Shown: piece by piece, positions 45,501 to 52,975 of the stretch
Layout: each line of letters opens with the position of its first letter
How positions within the stretch are numbered: the first letter of the stretch is position 1
Source of the DNA: Flammeovirga sp. EKP202
GTDB taxonomy: Bacteria; Bacteroidota; Bacteroidia; Cytophagales; Flammeovirgaceae
Assembly: GCF_014534745.1 (NCBI RefSeq)
Contig: NZ_JACVVP010000003.1
Location: 1-64,000 of the forward strand
Length of the DNA: 64,000 bases
Reading direction: 5' to 3'
The notes under the pieces: model-generated
What the model was told of the DNA's origin: nothing
The model's input: only the letters and a program-made list of their open reading frames with translations
Database searches by the model: none
Program-made: the position numbers and the translations under genes

Positions 45501-45692
45501 AAAACAGGCTTTATTAAAAGTGTTGCAGTAGGTTTTGAAGCCAGAAACCTTTGGCTTATCTATAGTGAAATTCCTCATATTGACCCAGAAACCAGTTTGT
45601 TCCAAGCAGCAAGTGACGCTTCGGGAGCTGTTGAAATGGGTAGTTTGCCTTCTACGAGAAGTTTTGGTGGTAATCTTAAATTAGTATTCTAG
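42564..45692 (+). CDS. SusC/RagA-family TonB-linked outer-membrane protein
   Basis: TonB-dependent barrel of 1042 residues that imports oligomers held by its SusD partner. Signal peptide MRLRTILCCLLSVLSISISL with AQ at the cleavage site. Then a carboxypeptidase-regulatory-like domain (TGTITSEGDPLPGVTVVVKG, GAVSDVNGNYKIALQPND), the plug domain with the SusC signature SGKVPGVQISQAS, GSTRIVIRGTNSLSGGNQPL, VLKGASAAALYGSRAANGAI, and the barrel. susD follows four nt later. The operon also contains a subtilisin, so the imported material is likely peptide. Confidence 0.96.
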   Translation: MRLRTILCCLLSVLSISISLAQERVVTGTITSEGDPLPGVTVVVKGTRRGAVSDVNGNYKIALQPNDKVLMYNFIGLKSQEVEVGNQSKIDVVMESDTEQLDEVIVTANAIEREKRTLGYAVTSVKGEEVERVKSTNFLNSLSGKVPGVQISQASSNPGGSTRIVIRGTNSLSGGNQPLMVVDGVPVSNANVSTGSGIQGAFDAGNGAGEINPADIASVTVLKGASAAALYGSRAANGAIIITTKRGKASEGPTVSISSSFRAEMPNRLPSFQNEYAQGSYGKYDKRFENGWGPKIEGQIVPSYNYTADTADLPESQWPLETLTAYPDNVKDFYETGTLFINSIDVSSATEKGDYRLGFTSMNQKGIVPGAGLDRYTFAINAGQQLNKVIKSRVGINYVKSETRGSVSQGGNSPNVLTTIINGIPRTTSIQRLQLVDGEQNPIGRFSNSPYWVAEKNGNDVNLNRFFGFGMLEADATDWLSFRARVGLDYRVDKRFRRSAKGTLGAINGSFTTDDLENTELTTSLMATIQKEFAERFKLTAIIGHEYNSRTFQRSTLNASELSVSNLYAPTNAKNTTSTADYVESRLLGLYGDISLTYNNYLTLNVTMRNDWSSTLPKNNNSYFYPSASLSFVFSDAFKIHNDIFSFGKLRLSAAQVGNDTNPYQLDYNYFPLSSYFGQYGTTNNYPFNGQTAYSATSVIPPDNLVPERQNSWEIGTELSFFNGRVGVDFTYYNIETTNQILAVPTPESTGYASKRVNAGSVANQGIELLLSFIPVQTKSFEWTSQINFTKNENEVTELTEGLEKLQIASGFNGVSVEAVPGESLQLQGVGFKRSETGEILVDPKTGLRMQGDEQTFGEIQPDFLLGFQNSFTYKGITLNFLIDWNQGGKMVSRTVGDLRFNGLAEETAVNREQVFIDKNAYIENGDGSVKPNDIAVTHQDYWQAYATSGIAEGAVFNKTYVKLREVSLSYALPKTLLKKTGFIKSVAVGFEARNLWLIYSEIPHIDPETSLFQAASDASGAVEMGSLPSTRSFGGNLKLVF

Positions 45693-45696
45693 AACA

Positions 45697-47190
45697 ATGA
45701 AGATGAATAATAAATATAGCAACCTATTGACAAGAGTATGTTTGTTAGTTGCACTTACATTCAGTTACTCTTGTGATAGTATTTTAGATATAAATGAAGA
45801 TCCTTTTGCTGCTGGTGATGATCAAATTGCCGAACAGCCAGGATTACTAATGACAACAATCATGACTAGAGTAAGTTCTGATAGAGTCATTGAAACCAAT
45901 TTATTTAACCGTTGGGCACAACATTATGTAGGAGCTGGAGCTGGAGTTTTATCTTCGGCTGATAATTACTCAATTCCTTCTTTCCCTCAGACTAACACAT
46001 GGTCAACGTATTATGTGAGTGCTTTGAAAAATGCGAGTAGGGGAGAACTATTGGCAAACCAAGTGGGAGAAATAAATACCGCTTCTCAATTCAAAATAAT
46101 GCAAGCATTTGCCTTTTATCATTTAACATTGATGTTTGAAGATGTTCCTTTTACTGAGGCATTGAATACAGATATTCTTTTCCCGAATGGAGATTCACAA
46201 GAAGAGATCTTGAAAGGAATTGTAGATATGTTGGATGATGCTGTAAATGATTTTGACTTAGGTGACCCGGCAAAAGTAGGAGGAGAAGATTTACTGTTTC
46301 AAGGTGATTTAAACCGATGGATAAAGTTTGCAAATTCTTTAAAAATAAAAGCTTTAATTCTTATTGCGGCTAAAGATGAAGAATACGCTAAACCAAAATT
46401 AGAAACCGCTTTCAGACAAGAACATGTTGAAAATTTAGCAGACGAAGTAGTGCTTAATTATTATGAAGATCTTAATAATGCGAATCAGTTTTATAAACTT
46501 CACTTTCAGTTTGCAGGAGGTCAAAGTTTATTTTTCTATGCAAGCACTCCGTTCATCGATTTATTGCGAGGTACGAATGACCCTCGATTGGATATTTTTT
46601 ATGATCGTCCAGAGGGTGTGGTAGATGCAGTTCCGCATAGAGGAGTAGATCCAGGTGCAAGCTCGTCTTTTACTTCAACCTCGGCTTTAAGTTTAAATTT
46701 TATTACAGCTACAACTCCCGATTTTTGGGTAACTGCAGCTGAACTGAAATTTATGAGAGCAGAGGCAATTCTTAGAGGTTGGATTCCAGGTACAACTTCC
46801 GATGCTAACGATTATTATAGAGAAGGAATTGTTTTCAATATCATTCATCTAAATTCATTAGCATCTGTACAAGACAATGGAAGAGGAATCACTCAATTTG
46901 AATATGATACTTATAATGGTGCTTTACCTGATTTACAAACACTATCTCCTAGTAATGCACTTAAAGCAGTTCACCATCAAGGATATGTGGAGACTTTCCA
47001 TAGAGGAATGGATGCATGGACTTATGTGAGAAGGACTAATTACCCTGAAAATCCTCCACTTCCTGTAGATGCTGTATTAAGTGAACATATTGCTCGATTG
47101 CCTTATGCTCCGAGTGAGATTAGTGCCAATCCTAATATCCCAGAACAAAAACCTTTGGATTCTCCAATGTGGTTTATGACATCAAATTAA
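45697..47190 (+). CDS. SusD/RagB-family surface lipoprotein
   Basis: Surface-exposed binding lid of the SusCD importer, 497 residues. Lipoprotein signal with lipobox SYSC (LTFSYSCDSILDINEDP). The first part of the mature protein, ADDQIAEQPGLLMTTI-like, and the later WVTAAELKFMRAEAILRGWI and HQGYVETFHRGMDAWTYVRR are typical of the SusD-like type 2 branch, in which the TPR helices are more divergent from SusD of starch uptake. It directly follows the SusC gene. Confidence 0.93.
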   Translation: MKMNNKYSNLLTRVCLLVALTFSYSCDSILDINEDPFAAGDDQIAEQPGLLMTTIMTRVSSDRVIETNLFNRWAQHYVGAGAGVLSSADNYSIPSFPQTNTWSTYYVSALKNASRGELLANQVGEINTASQFKIMQAFAFYHLTLMFEDVPFTEALNTDILFPNGDSQEEILKGIVDMLDDAVNDFDLGDPAKVGGEDLLFQGDLNRWIKFANSLKIKALILIAAKDEEYAKPKLETAFRQEHVENLADEVVLNYYEDLNNANQFYKLHFQFAGGQSLFFYASTPFIDLLRGTNDPRLDIFYDRPEGVVDAVPHRGVDPGASSSFTSTSALSLNFITATTPDFWVTAAELKFMRAEAILRGWIPGTTSDANDYYREGIVFNIIHLNSLASVQDNGRGITQFEYDTYNGALPDLQTLSPSNALKAVHHQGYVETFHRGMDAWTYVRRTNYPENPPLPVDAVLSEHIARLPYAPSEISANPNIPEQKPLDSPMWFMTSN

Positions 47191-47203
47191 ACCTAAGAAA
47201 CAG

Positions 47204-48121
47204 ATGAAAAAATTATTAACAATAGGGCTTTTATGTATGGGAGTTTTCTTCCAAAGTTGTGAGCTTTATGATACCTATAAAGATGAAGTAGCAGCAGAGT
47301 TTATTGGAGAAACTGTTGCTTTTTCAGTAGCGACACCAAGTGGCGAAGCAGATTCTGTAAAAGAAAATTCTGTTCCTTTGAGTTTGGAAGTTAGAATGCC
47401 GATGGCAATCAATACCACTAGAGGAATTGAGGTGACGTATTCCTTCGGAGGTGTTGCCACTTATGGGGTTGACTTCACCGCAAAAGCGATTGAAAGAAAT
47501 AACCCTAATGCTGAAGATGTAACAGAAAAATTTGCGACAGCTGCAGGTGGTCAATTCATCATTAAAAACAGAACTATATCACAAGATGATGATGGTGAAC
47601 AGAATTTTACCAATACTAGAAATACCGCAACTATAGAAATTTCTCCTTTAGTTGTACAAGGTGTGGATAAAGAGGGAGGTAAAACATTGGATATCATTTT
47701 GGAATCGGCAAGAAACTTAGATGATGGAGAAGAAATTACAGTCGGACAAGGTGGAATAAGAAAGGTTTATAATCTTGTTATTGAAGATATTCATTGTCCA
47801 ACTCGACTAGATGGTACTTACTCGGCAAAAATGACAACAGAGGAAGGTACTGTAACAGTAGATGATGTCACACTTACTACGGTAGATCCATTAGCAAACC
47901 CCGATGATATTTGGGGATTGTATAATATTTCGAATATCGCAGGTGATTTCCAAGATATTCCTTTTCAGATCATAGACCAATGTGGTGAGTTCTTAGGTCC
48001 ATCAGATAATTATATTTCTCTTCAAGGAGAAACGTTAGAAGGTGGTGAAATTTCCTTAGAGGTATTATTCTCAGATGGGACAACAACAAAACAATGGGTA
48101 CTTGTTCTTACTAAAAAGTAA
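47204..48121 (+). CDS. Hypothetical surface lipoprotein with Calx-beta-like domain
   Basis: Unrecognised lipoprotein of 305 residues: signal MKKLLTIGLLCMGVFFQSC with lipobox FQSC. The mature part starts with a Calx-beta/DUF-like stretch (ENSVPLSLEVRMPMA, RGIEVTYSFGGVATYGVDF), in which Val and acidic residues alternate. The second half is a beta-rich domain with GTYSAKMTTEEGTVTVDD. It sits 13 nt after the SusD gene and 6 nt before the protease, so it belongs to the operon, probably as an extra surface binding protein. Ligand unknown. Confidence 0.75.
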   Translation: MKKLLTIGLLCMGVFFQSCELYDTYKDEVAAEFIGETVAFSVATPSGEADSVKENSVPLSLEVRMPMAINTTRGIEVTYSFGGVATYGVDFTAKAIERNNPNAEDVTEKFATAAGGQFIIKNRTISQDDDGEQNFTNTRNTATIEISPLVVQGVDKEGGKTLDIILESARNLDDGEEITVGQGGIRKVYNLVIEDIHCPTRLDGTYSAKMTTEEGTVTVDDVTLTTVDPLANPDDIWGLYNISNIAGDFQDIPFQIIDQCGEFLGPSDNYISLQGETLEGGEISLEVLFSDGTTTKQWVLVLTKK

Positions 48122-48127
48122 ACAGCC

Positions 48128-51100
48128 ATGAAAAAAGAATATATATATAAAATACTCCTATTCATGGGTAGTCTCATGTTGGGGGACGAGGTGTTGGGAC
48201 AACAGCAACAATTGATGTCTTCTCCTTCGCAAAAGTGGATTACTCCTTCTATCCAAACTGCTCCTAAAAAGATTTTTGTGAGATTTAAAGACCCGAAAGA
48301 TGTTTCATTTGCTTATATGAATGCTGGTCAACAACAGTTTGTAAGTAGTGAAAAAAGAAGAATTTACAACTTGTTGACTGATGCAAGAATCAAAAGGGTG
48401 ATGGAGCCGATGTCTGTACTGAAAAATAGTGTTTCTGATGTATTACAGATTACCCTTTATGATGAATCAGAGGTGGAAAATTTCCGTAGAGAATTAAATA
48501 ATGATCCCAATGTAGTGTACGTGGAAAGTGTACCGCTCCCTATACAGTTTAATGATCCAAATGATCCATTGGCTCAAGATCAATATCATCTTGAATTAGT
48601 AGGAGCGTTAGAAGCTTGGGGAAAAGCTAAAACGTTTGAAGGGCAAAGAGATGTTGTACTTGCAATAGTAGATGATGGGGTTCTAATTACACACGAAGAT
48701 TTAGCAGCCAATATATTTATTAACGAGGGTGAAATTCCAAACAATGGAAGAGATGATGATAGAAATGGCTACATAGATGATTATCAAGGTTGGGATGCAT
48801 CAGGAGATACCTATAGTAATGGAGATCCTGATCCGAATCCACCAAGAAGTGAAGCGAGTAGGTTTAATTTTTCTCATGGAACACATTGTGCCGGAATTGC
48901 TGGAGCAGTAACCAATAACGGGACAGGTGGTGCTTCGGTGACCAACAATGGTGTGAAAATTTTAGCAATCAAAGCTACTTCAGATGAAACACCTGATGCA
49001 CGAGCGATTACAAATTCAACTGAGGCACTGATGTATGCTATTGAGATGGGAGCAGATGTGGTGAGTATGTCGTATGGAAGTTATTTTTATTCGGCTACCG
49101 TAGCTAGAATGATTAAAGAAGCAACAGAAGAAAAAGGGATGTTATTCATTGCAGCAGCAGGTAATGATAATGTTAATTTACCAAGTTATCCGGCAGGGTA
49201 TGATAATGTAATTGCGGTGGCCAATACGACAAGTAATGATGTGAAAGCCCCTTCTTCACAATATGGCCCTTGGGTAGATATTTCAGCGCCCGGTACTGAT
49301 ATTATTAGTACTGTAGCCGCTGATAATGGTAATCCTGCTGGAGATTACGCTCCATATACAGGTACTTCGATGGCTTGTCCAATGGTAGCAGGAGCAGCTG
49401 CTTATTTAAAAACGCAGAATATAAACCTTACTCCGGAACAATTGACAGCGGTTTTAATGGGTACATCAACAGATATTAACCCAAGGAATCCAAACTTCCA
49501 AAATGCTTTAGGAGCAGGTAGAATCAATATGAGTGCGGCTATGGATGCCTTACAGTCGAATCGACCATTAGCCGCTTTTAATATTCTTTCAGATAATGGC
49601 ATAATCAATCAAGCACTAGAATTTGAAAACCTTTCTTTTGGATCTAACTTAACTTATTTCTGGACTTTTGGGGATGAAACAACATCCACTGAAGAAAACC
49701 CTACTCATACTTATTCTTCATTGACGGATTTAGGTTCATATGTCATCACCTTGACAGTAAGAGATGATCAAGGTCGAGAGAATACATTTAGGAGAGCGAT
49801 TAGAATGACAGAAGGACCTCCCAAAGGTCCTGAGGAGACAGTACCATTTTCGAATGATTTCCAGTTAGATACTGGAGGGTTTGTGACTGAGACTGTTTAC
49901 TTAGATGGTGGCGATGGAGATGATATATGGGAATGGGGTCGAGCAAGAGGTGATCGTATTAATAGTGGTGACTCATTGACTTGGGCTACAACCTTAGCTG
50001 GAGGTGTTCCTTTAAGATCGTTTGAAGCCTACTTGTATACTCCTACATTTGATTTGACAGAGGAAGGATTTGAATATAAAATTAACTTCTTGAAAAGTAT
50101 GCATATTACGTACTGTAATGCTCCTGCAGCAGCAAAAATGGAGTATACAACAGACAACGGAGGAACTTGGAAAGTATTAGGTGATGCTTTTGATGGCTAT
50201 GGAACAGGATGGTATGATAAAAGTCCGGAAGATGCTTGTGCAATTCATCCGATTATTTTTCAAGATCAGTTAGGGTGGCTAGGGAATTATGATCGAGATT
50301 CTACTTCTTATAATGTCTCTTTCCTTACAGGAAATAAAGTCAGGTTCCGATTTATCTACAGAATGGAATCGGCCTTCTTGATTGAAGATACTGATGATGG
50401 ATTTATGATCAATGACTTTAACCTTACGAAGAAAGAACCAACGGGTGAATTCACCTTGAATACAGACATTGCTTATGTGAACAGAGAAATAAATTTTGTG
50501 TATAATTCTGGTGGTGCAACAACTTACGCTTGGGATTTCGGCGATGGTGGTACTTCAACGGAAAGAGATCCTATGCATACTTATACAACACCTGGTACCT
50601 ATATCATCAAACTGGAAGTGGATAATAATCCAGCCTCAGCCTATCAAGATACTTTAGGTATTTTAGGGGTGAAAGAAGCTCCATTCTTAGCTTCAGATGG
50701 AGGTGATTTAGAATCAGACGAATTATTATTTTATGCTTTAAACATCGCTGGAACAGAACTGGAGCTTGGTAACTCTACCATAGATGGAAAATCAGGGACT
50801 ACAAGTGGTGATAATGCGTATGTATTAGGACCTGATACAGCAGGGTATGAAATTCCTACAGGCTTTTATTTATATACTTCCGTTTTCGATTTACCTGGAG
50901 ACCAAGAAGACTTTGACTCCACTCAGATGTTTACTTTCCAATTGAAAATGGATGTAGCCAATAAGATTGATGGTATGAATGTAGATGTCACTGATGATTA
51001 TGGAGAAACCTGGCGCCCATTGGGCTTTTTCAAGGATCAATCTTGGACAAATGAACTGTCTACTGAAGATTATTGGGGGGGTGAAAATATACCTATCATG

Positions 51101-51799
51101 ACAGGCTCTACGAATGATGAATGGGTGACTAAGTTTATTCCTTTGGCAGGATTTGAAGGGGAAAAAGTAGCAATGCGTCTCTTCTTTGTTGGGGTATCGC
51201 AAGACTCAAGTGGAGGTATTGGTTTTGCTATGGATGATTTTGAAATAAAAGATTATACTCCAACAGTCGGTACTCTGAATTATTCAGTGGATAAAACAGT
51301 CGTAGGCTTAAACGAGAAAGTAACTTTTACAAATGCATCTACTACCGATGGAGCGTTGATTGGTTGGGCATTTGAAGATGATCCTAATGAAGACTTCATT
51401 GTTCGTTTTGGAGAAGGACCTCATGAAATAGAATACACCGCAGAAGGTCGAAAAAGCATGGCAATGTTTGTAGTAGGAACAAATGAGCAAAGAGAATTTT
51501 CAAATGTGGTCAATGTGACGACTTCATCATCTTCTTCAGTGACAAGTATAGAGGGAAATATCACTTATAAGTCACCGATCATTTATCCTAATCCAAGCCT
51601 TGGTAAAGATTTATTTATTCTTTCAGAGCTTGGGATTAATTCAGTAAGTTTATTTAAAACGTCTGGAGAAAAAGTAAATGTATCTATCGAGTTACTCAGT
51701 AATAAATTAGATATTTCCCAGTTAAATGAGGGAGTTTATATTTTACAACTTGAGAGGGAAGATGGGAAAGTTTTCCACAAGAAGTTTATCAAAAAATAG
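48128..51799 (+). CDS. S8 subtilisin-like protease with PKD domains and T9SS sorting domain
   Basis: Secreted multi-domain protease, 1223 residues. Signal peptide with GDEVLGQQ near residue 25, a propeptide-like region, then the S8 domain with Asp182 in AIVDDGVLITHED, His250 in SHGTHCAGIAGA and Ser414 in GTSMACPMVAGAAAY. Two PKD domains follow (FWTFGDETTSTEENPTHTYS near 520; YAWDFGDGGTSTERDPMHTY near 800), with extra domains between and after. The C-terminus (about residues 1150-1223) has IIYPNPSLGKDLFILSELGI and LDISQLNEGVYILQLERED, a type A sorting domain. Thus it is a T9SS client. Last gene of the SusCD operon; PKD and beta domains could bind the substrate. Confidence 0.93.
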   Translation: MKKEYIYKILLFMGSLMLGDEVLGQQQQLMSSPSQKWITPSIQTAPKKIFVRFKDPKDVSFAYMNAGQQQFVSSEKRRIYNLLTDARIKRVMEPMSVLKNSVSDVLQITLYDESEVENFRRELNNDPNVVYVESVPLPIQFNDPNDPLAQDQYHLELVGALEAWGKAKTFEGQRDVVLAIVDDGVLITHEDLAANIFINEGEIPNNGRDDDRNGYIDDYQGWDASGDTYSNGDPDPNPPRSEASRFNFSHGTHCAGIAGAVTNNGTGGASVTNNGVKILAIKATSDETPDARAITNSTEALMYAIEMGADVVSMSYGSYFYSATVARMIKEATEEKGMLFIAAAGNDNVNLPSYPAGYDNVIAVANTTSNDVKAPSSQYGPWVDISAPGTDIISTVAADNGNPAGDYAPYTGTSMACPMVAGAAAYLKTQNINLTPEQLTAVLMGTSTDINPRNPNFQNALGAGRINMSAAMDALQSNRPLAAFNILSDNGIINQALEFENLSFGSNLTYFWTFGDETTSTEENPTHTYSSLTDLGSYVITLTVRDDQGRENTFRRAIRMTEGPPKGPEETVPFSNDFQLDTGGFVTETVYLDGGDGDDIWEWGRARGDRINSGDSLTWATTLAGGVPLRSFEAYLYTPTFDLTEEGFEYKINFLKSMHITYCNAPAAAKMEYTTDNGGTWKVLGDAFDGYGTGWYDKSPEDACAIHPIIFQDQLGWLGNYDRDSTSYNVSFLTGNKVRFRFIYRMESAFLIEDTDDGFMINDFNLTKKEPTGEFTLNTDIAYVNREINFVYNSGGATTYAWDFGDGGTSTERDPMHTYTTPGTYIIKLEVDNNPASAYQDTLGILGVKEAPFLASDGGDLESDELLFYALNIAGTELELGNSTIDGKSGTTSGDNAYVLGPDTAGYEIPTGFYLYTSVFDLPGDQEDFDSTQMFTFQLKMDVANKIDGMNVDVTDDYGETWRPLGFFKDQSWTNELSTEDYWGGENIPIMTGSTNDEWVTKFIPLAGFEGEKVAMRLFFVGVSQDSSGGIGFAMDDFEIKDYTPTVGTLNYSVDKTVVGLNEKVTFTNASTTDGALIGWAFEDDPNEDFIVRFGEGPHEIEYTAEGRKSMAMFVVGTNEQREFSNVVNVTTSSSSSVTSIEGNITYKSPIIYPNPSLGKDLFILSELGINSVSLFKTSGEKVNVSIELLSNKLDISQLNEGVYILQLEREDGKVFHKKFIKK

Positions 51800-51809
51800 A
51801 AATTAGTGG

Positions 51810-51833
51810 AGAGCATGTTGAAAAGCATGCTCT
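51810..51833 (+). terminator. Terminator downstream of the SusCD-protease operon
   Basis: Stem AGAGCATG (51810-51817) with CATGCTCT (51826-51833), eight-base loop, then five T. Ten nt after the protease stop. Confidence 0.88.
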
Positions 51834-52008
51834 TTTTTATAAGTACTAAGTCAAAAATAAATCATAGTTCATTCTAATTTATTTTTTGTGAGTACAACGC
51901 TAAGAAACGTATTAATAGTGGTTCTATTAAAAGTTTTTAGAAGGATGTAATCGCAAAACAATAAATAGAATTAGTATTTGATAATTTTGAATTTGTACTT
52001 ATCCAATT

Positions 52009-52830
52009 TTAACTATTTCTAAATTGAGAAGGAGTTTGTTCTGTATTTCTTTTGAAGTATTTATTGAAATGGGAAGTGTCTTTAAAATCAAGCTTATAAG
52101 CAACCTCATTAATAGGAAGGTTAGTATACAATAAAAGGCGCTTAGCTTCTTTAATAATATATTCACTAATCACTTTTGAGGCAGCTACTCCAATAGCTTG
52201 TCTACAGATTGTATTGAGGTTTTGTGGAGTTGTATTTAGTTTTTCAGCATAATAGTGAACACTATTGTGAATAACTTCTTCATTTTCTAACAAACTTTTG
52301 AAATCTACAAAAATGGAAGGCAAATTAGTTTTAATGTTACTCACAATGGGTGAAATTGTGGTTAAAGTTTTAGCAAATAATGCTTTTAATAAACCTTCAA
52401 CAATAGTTTGTTGATAACTATTGGATTTTTTCACTTCCTCTACCAACAATTCAAAGATGATGTTGATTTTTTCATATTCTTTGACATCTACACAAACCTG
52501 ATTACTGAGTTGAGCAATTAATTTTTCAAGCTCTTTGTCTACTGATTTTTCCAAAAAATCTTTTTTTAGAATGATGACATACCCTTTAGGTGGAGAAGTA
52601 ATATCCCAACAATGGAGCTGATCTTTACGCATAAAAAACATTGTTGGTGGCTGTATTTCGAATGTGTCGTTGTCAATAATGTGTGTGCCCGAACCTTCGT
52701 ATAAGTAAATGATCTCAAAGTATTTTAGATGCTTGTGAGGCTGGGTCTTTCTTATACTACCTTTAAAAGGCTCAATTTTGATATTGCCTTTACTTTGCAG
52801 TTTATCTTTTATTTCTATTTCCATTTCCAT
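52009..52830 (-). CDS. AraC-family transcriptional regulator
   Basis: A 273-residue regulator: an N-terminal cupin-like sensor with PHKHLKYFEIIYLYEGSGTH and a C-terminal double helix-turn-helix (about 175-273) with AKRLLLYTNLPINEVAYKLD and DTSHFNKYFKRNTEQTPSQF. It is convergent with the SusCD-protease operon and may regulate it, but that is only proximity; the promoter of that operon is 10 kb away. The ligand is unknown. Transcribed after the PBP1a terminator, so it likely has its own promoter. Confidence 0.92.
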   Translation of the reverse strand: MEMEIEIKDKLQSKGNIKIEPFKGSIRKTQPHKHLKYFEIIYLYEGSGTHIIDNDTFEIQPPTMFFMRKDQLHCWDITSPPKGYVIILKKDFLEKSVDKELEKLIAQLSNQVCVDVKEYEKINIIFELLVEEVKKSNSYQQTIVEGLLKALFAKTLTTISPIVSNIKTNLPSIFVDFKSLLENEEVIHNSVHYYAEKLNTTPQNLNTICRQAIGVAASKVISEYIIKEAKRLLLYTNLPINEVAYKLDFKDTSHFNKYFKRNTEQTPSQFRNS

Positions 52831-52923
52831 TTCAAAACTAGGTCAATGTATTTATGGTGGACAAAAGAGCACTTTGTTCCACTACAATTGGGCTTTTAAT
52901 ACGTATTGAAGAATCAGATACAA

Positions 52924-52959
52924 AAAAGCGAGAGTACACCGAAGTCTACTCTCGCTTTT
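52924..52959 (-). terminator. Terminator downstream of PBP1a
   Basis: Perfect 13-bp stem AAAAGCGAGAGTA (52924-52936) with TACTCTCGCTTTT (52947-52959), ten-base loop; on the minus strand the hairpin is followed by a T-run. 16 nt after the PBP stop. Confidence 0.93.
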
Positions 52960-52975
52960 AAAGTTAAAACAATTC

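Noticed and set aside
48671-48679. Asp-Asp-Gly in place of Asp-Ser/Thr-Gly at the subtilisin active site
   Set aside because: DDG is common in kexin-like and other S8 proteases; the rest of the triad is intact, so it is not an inactivating change.
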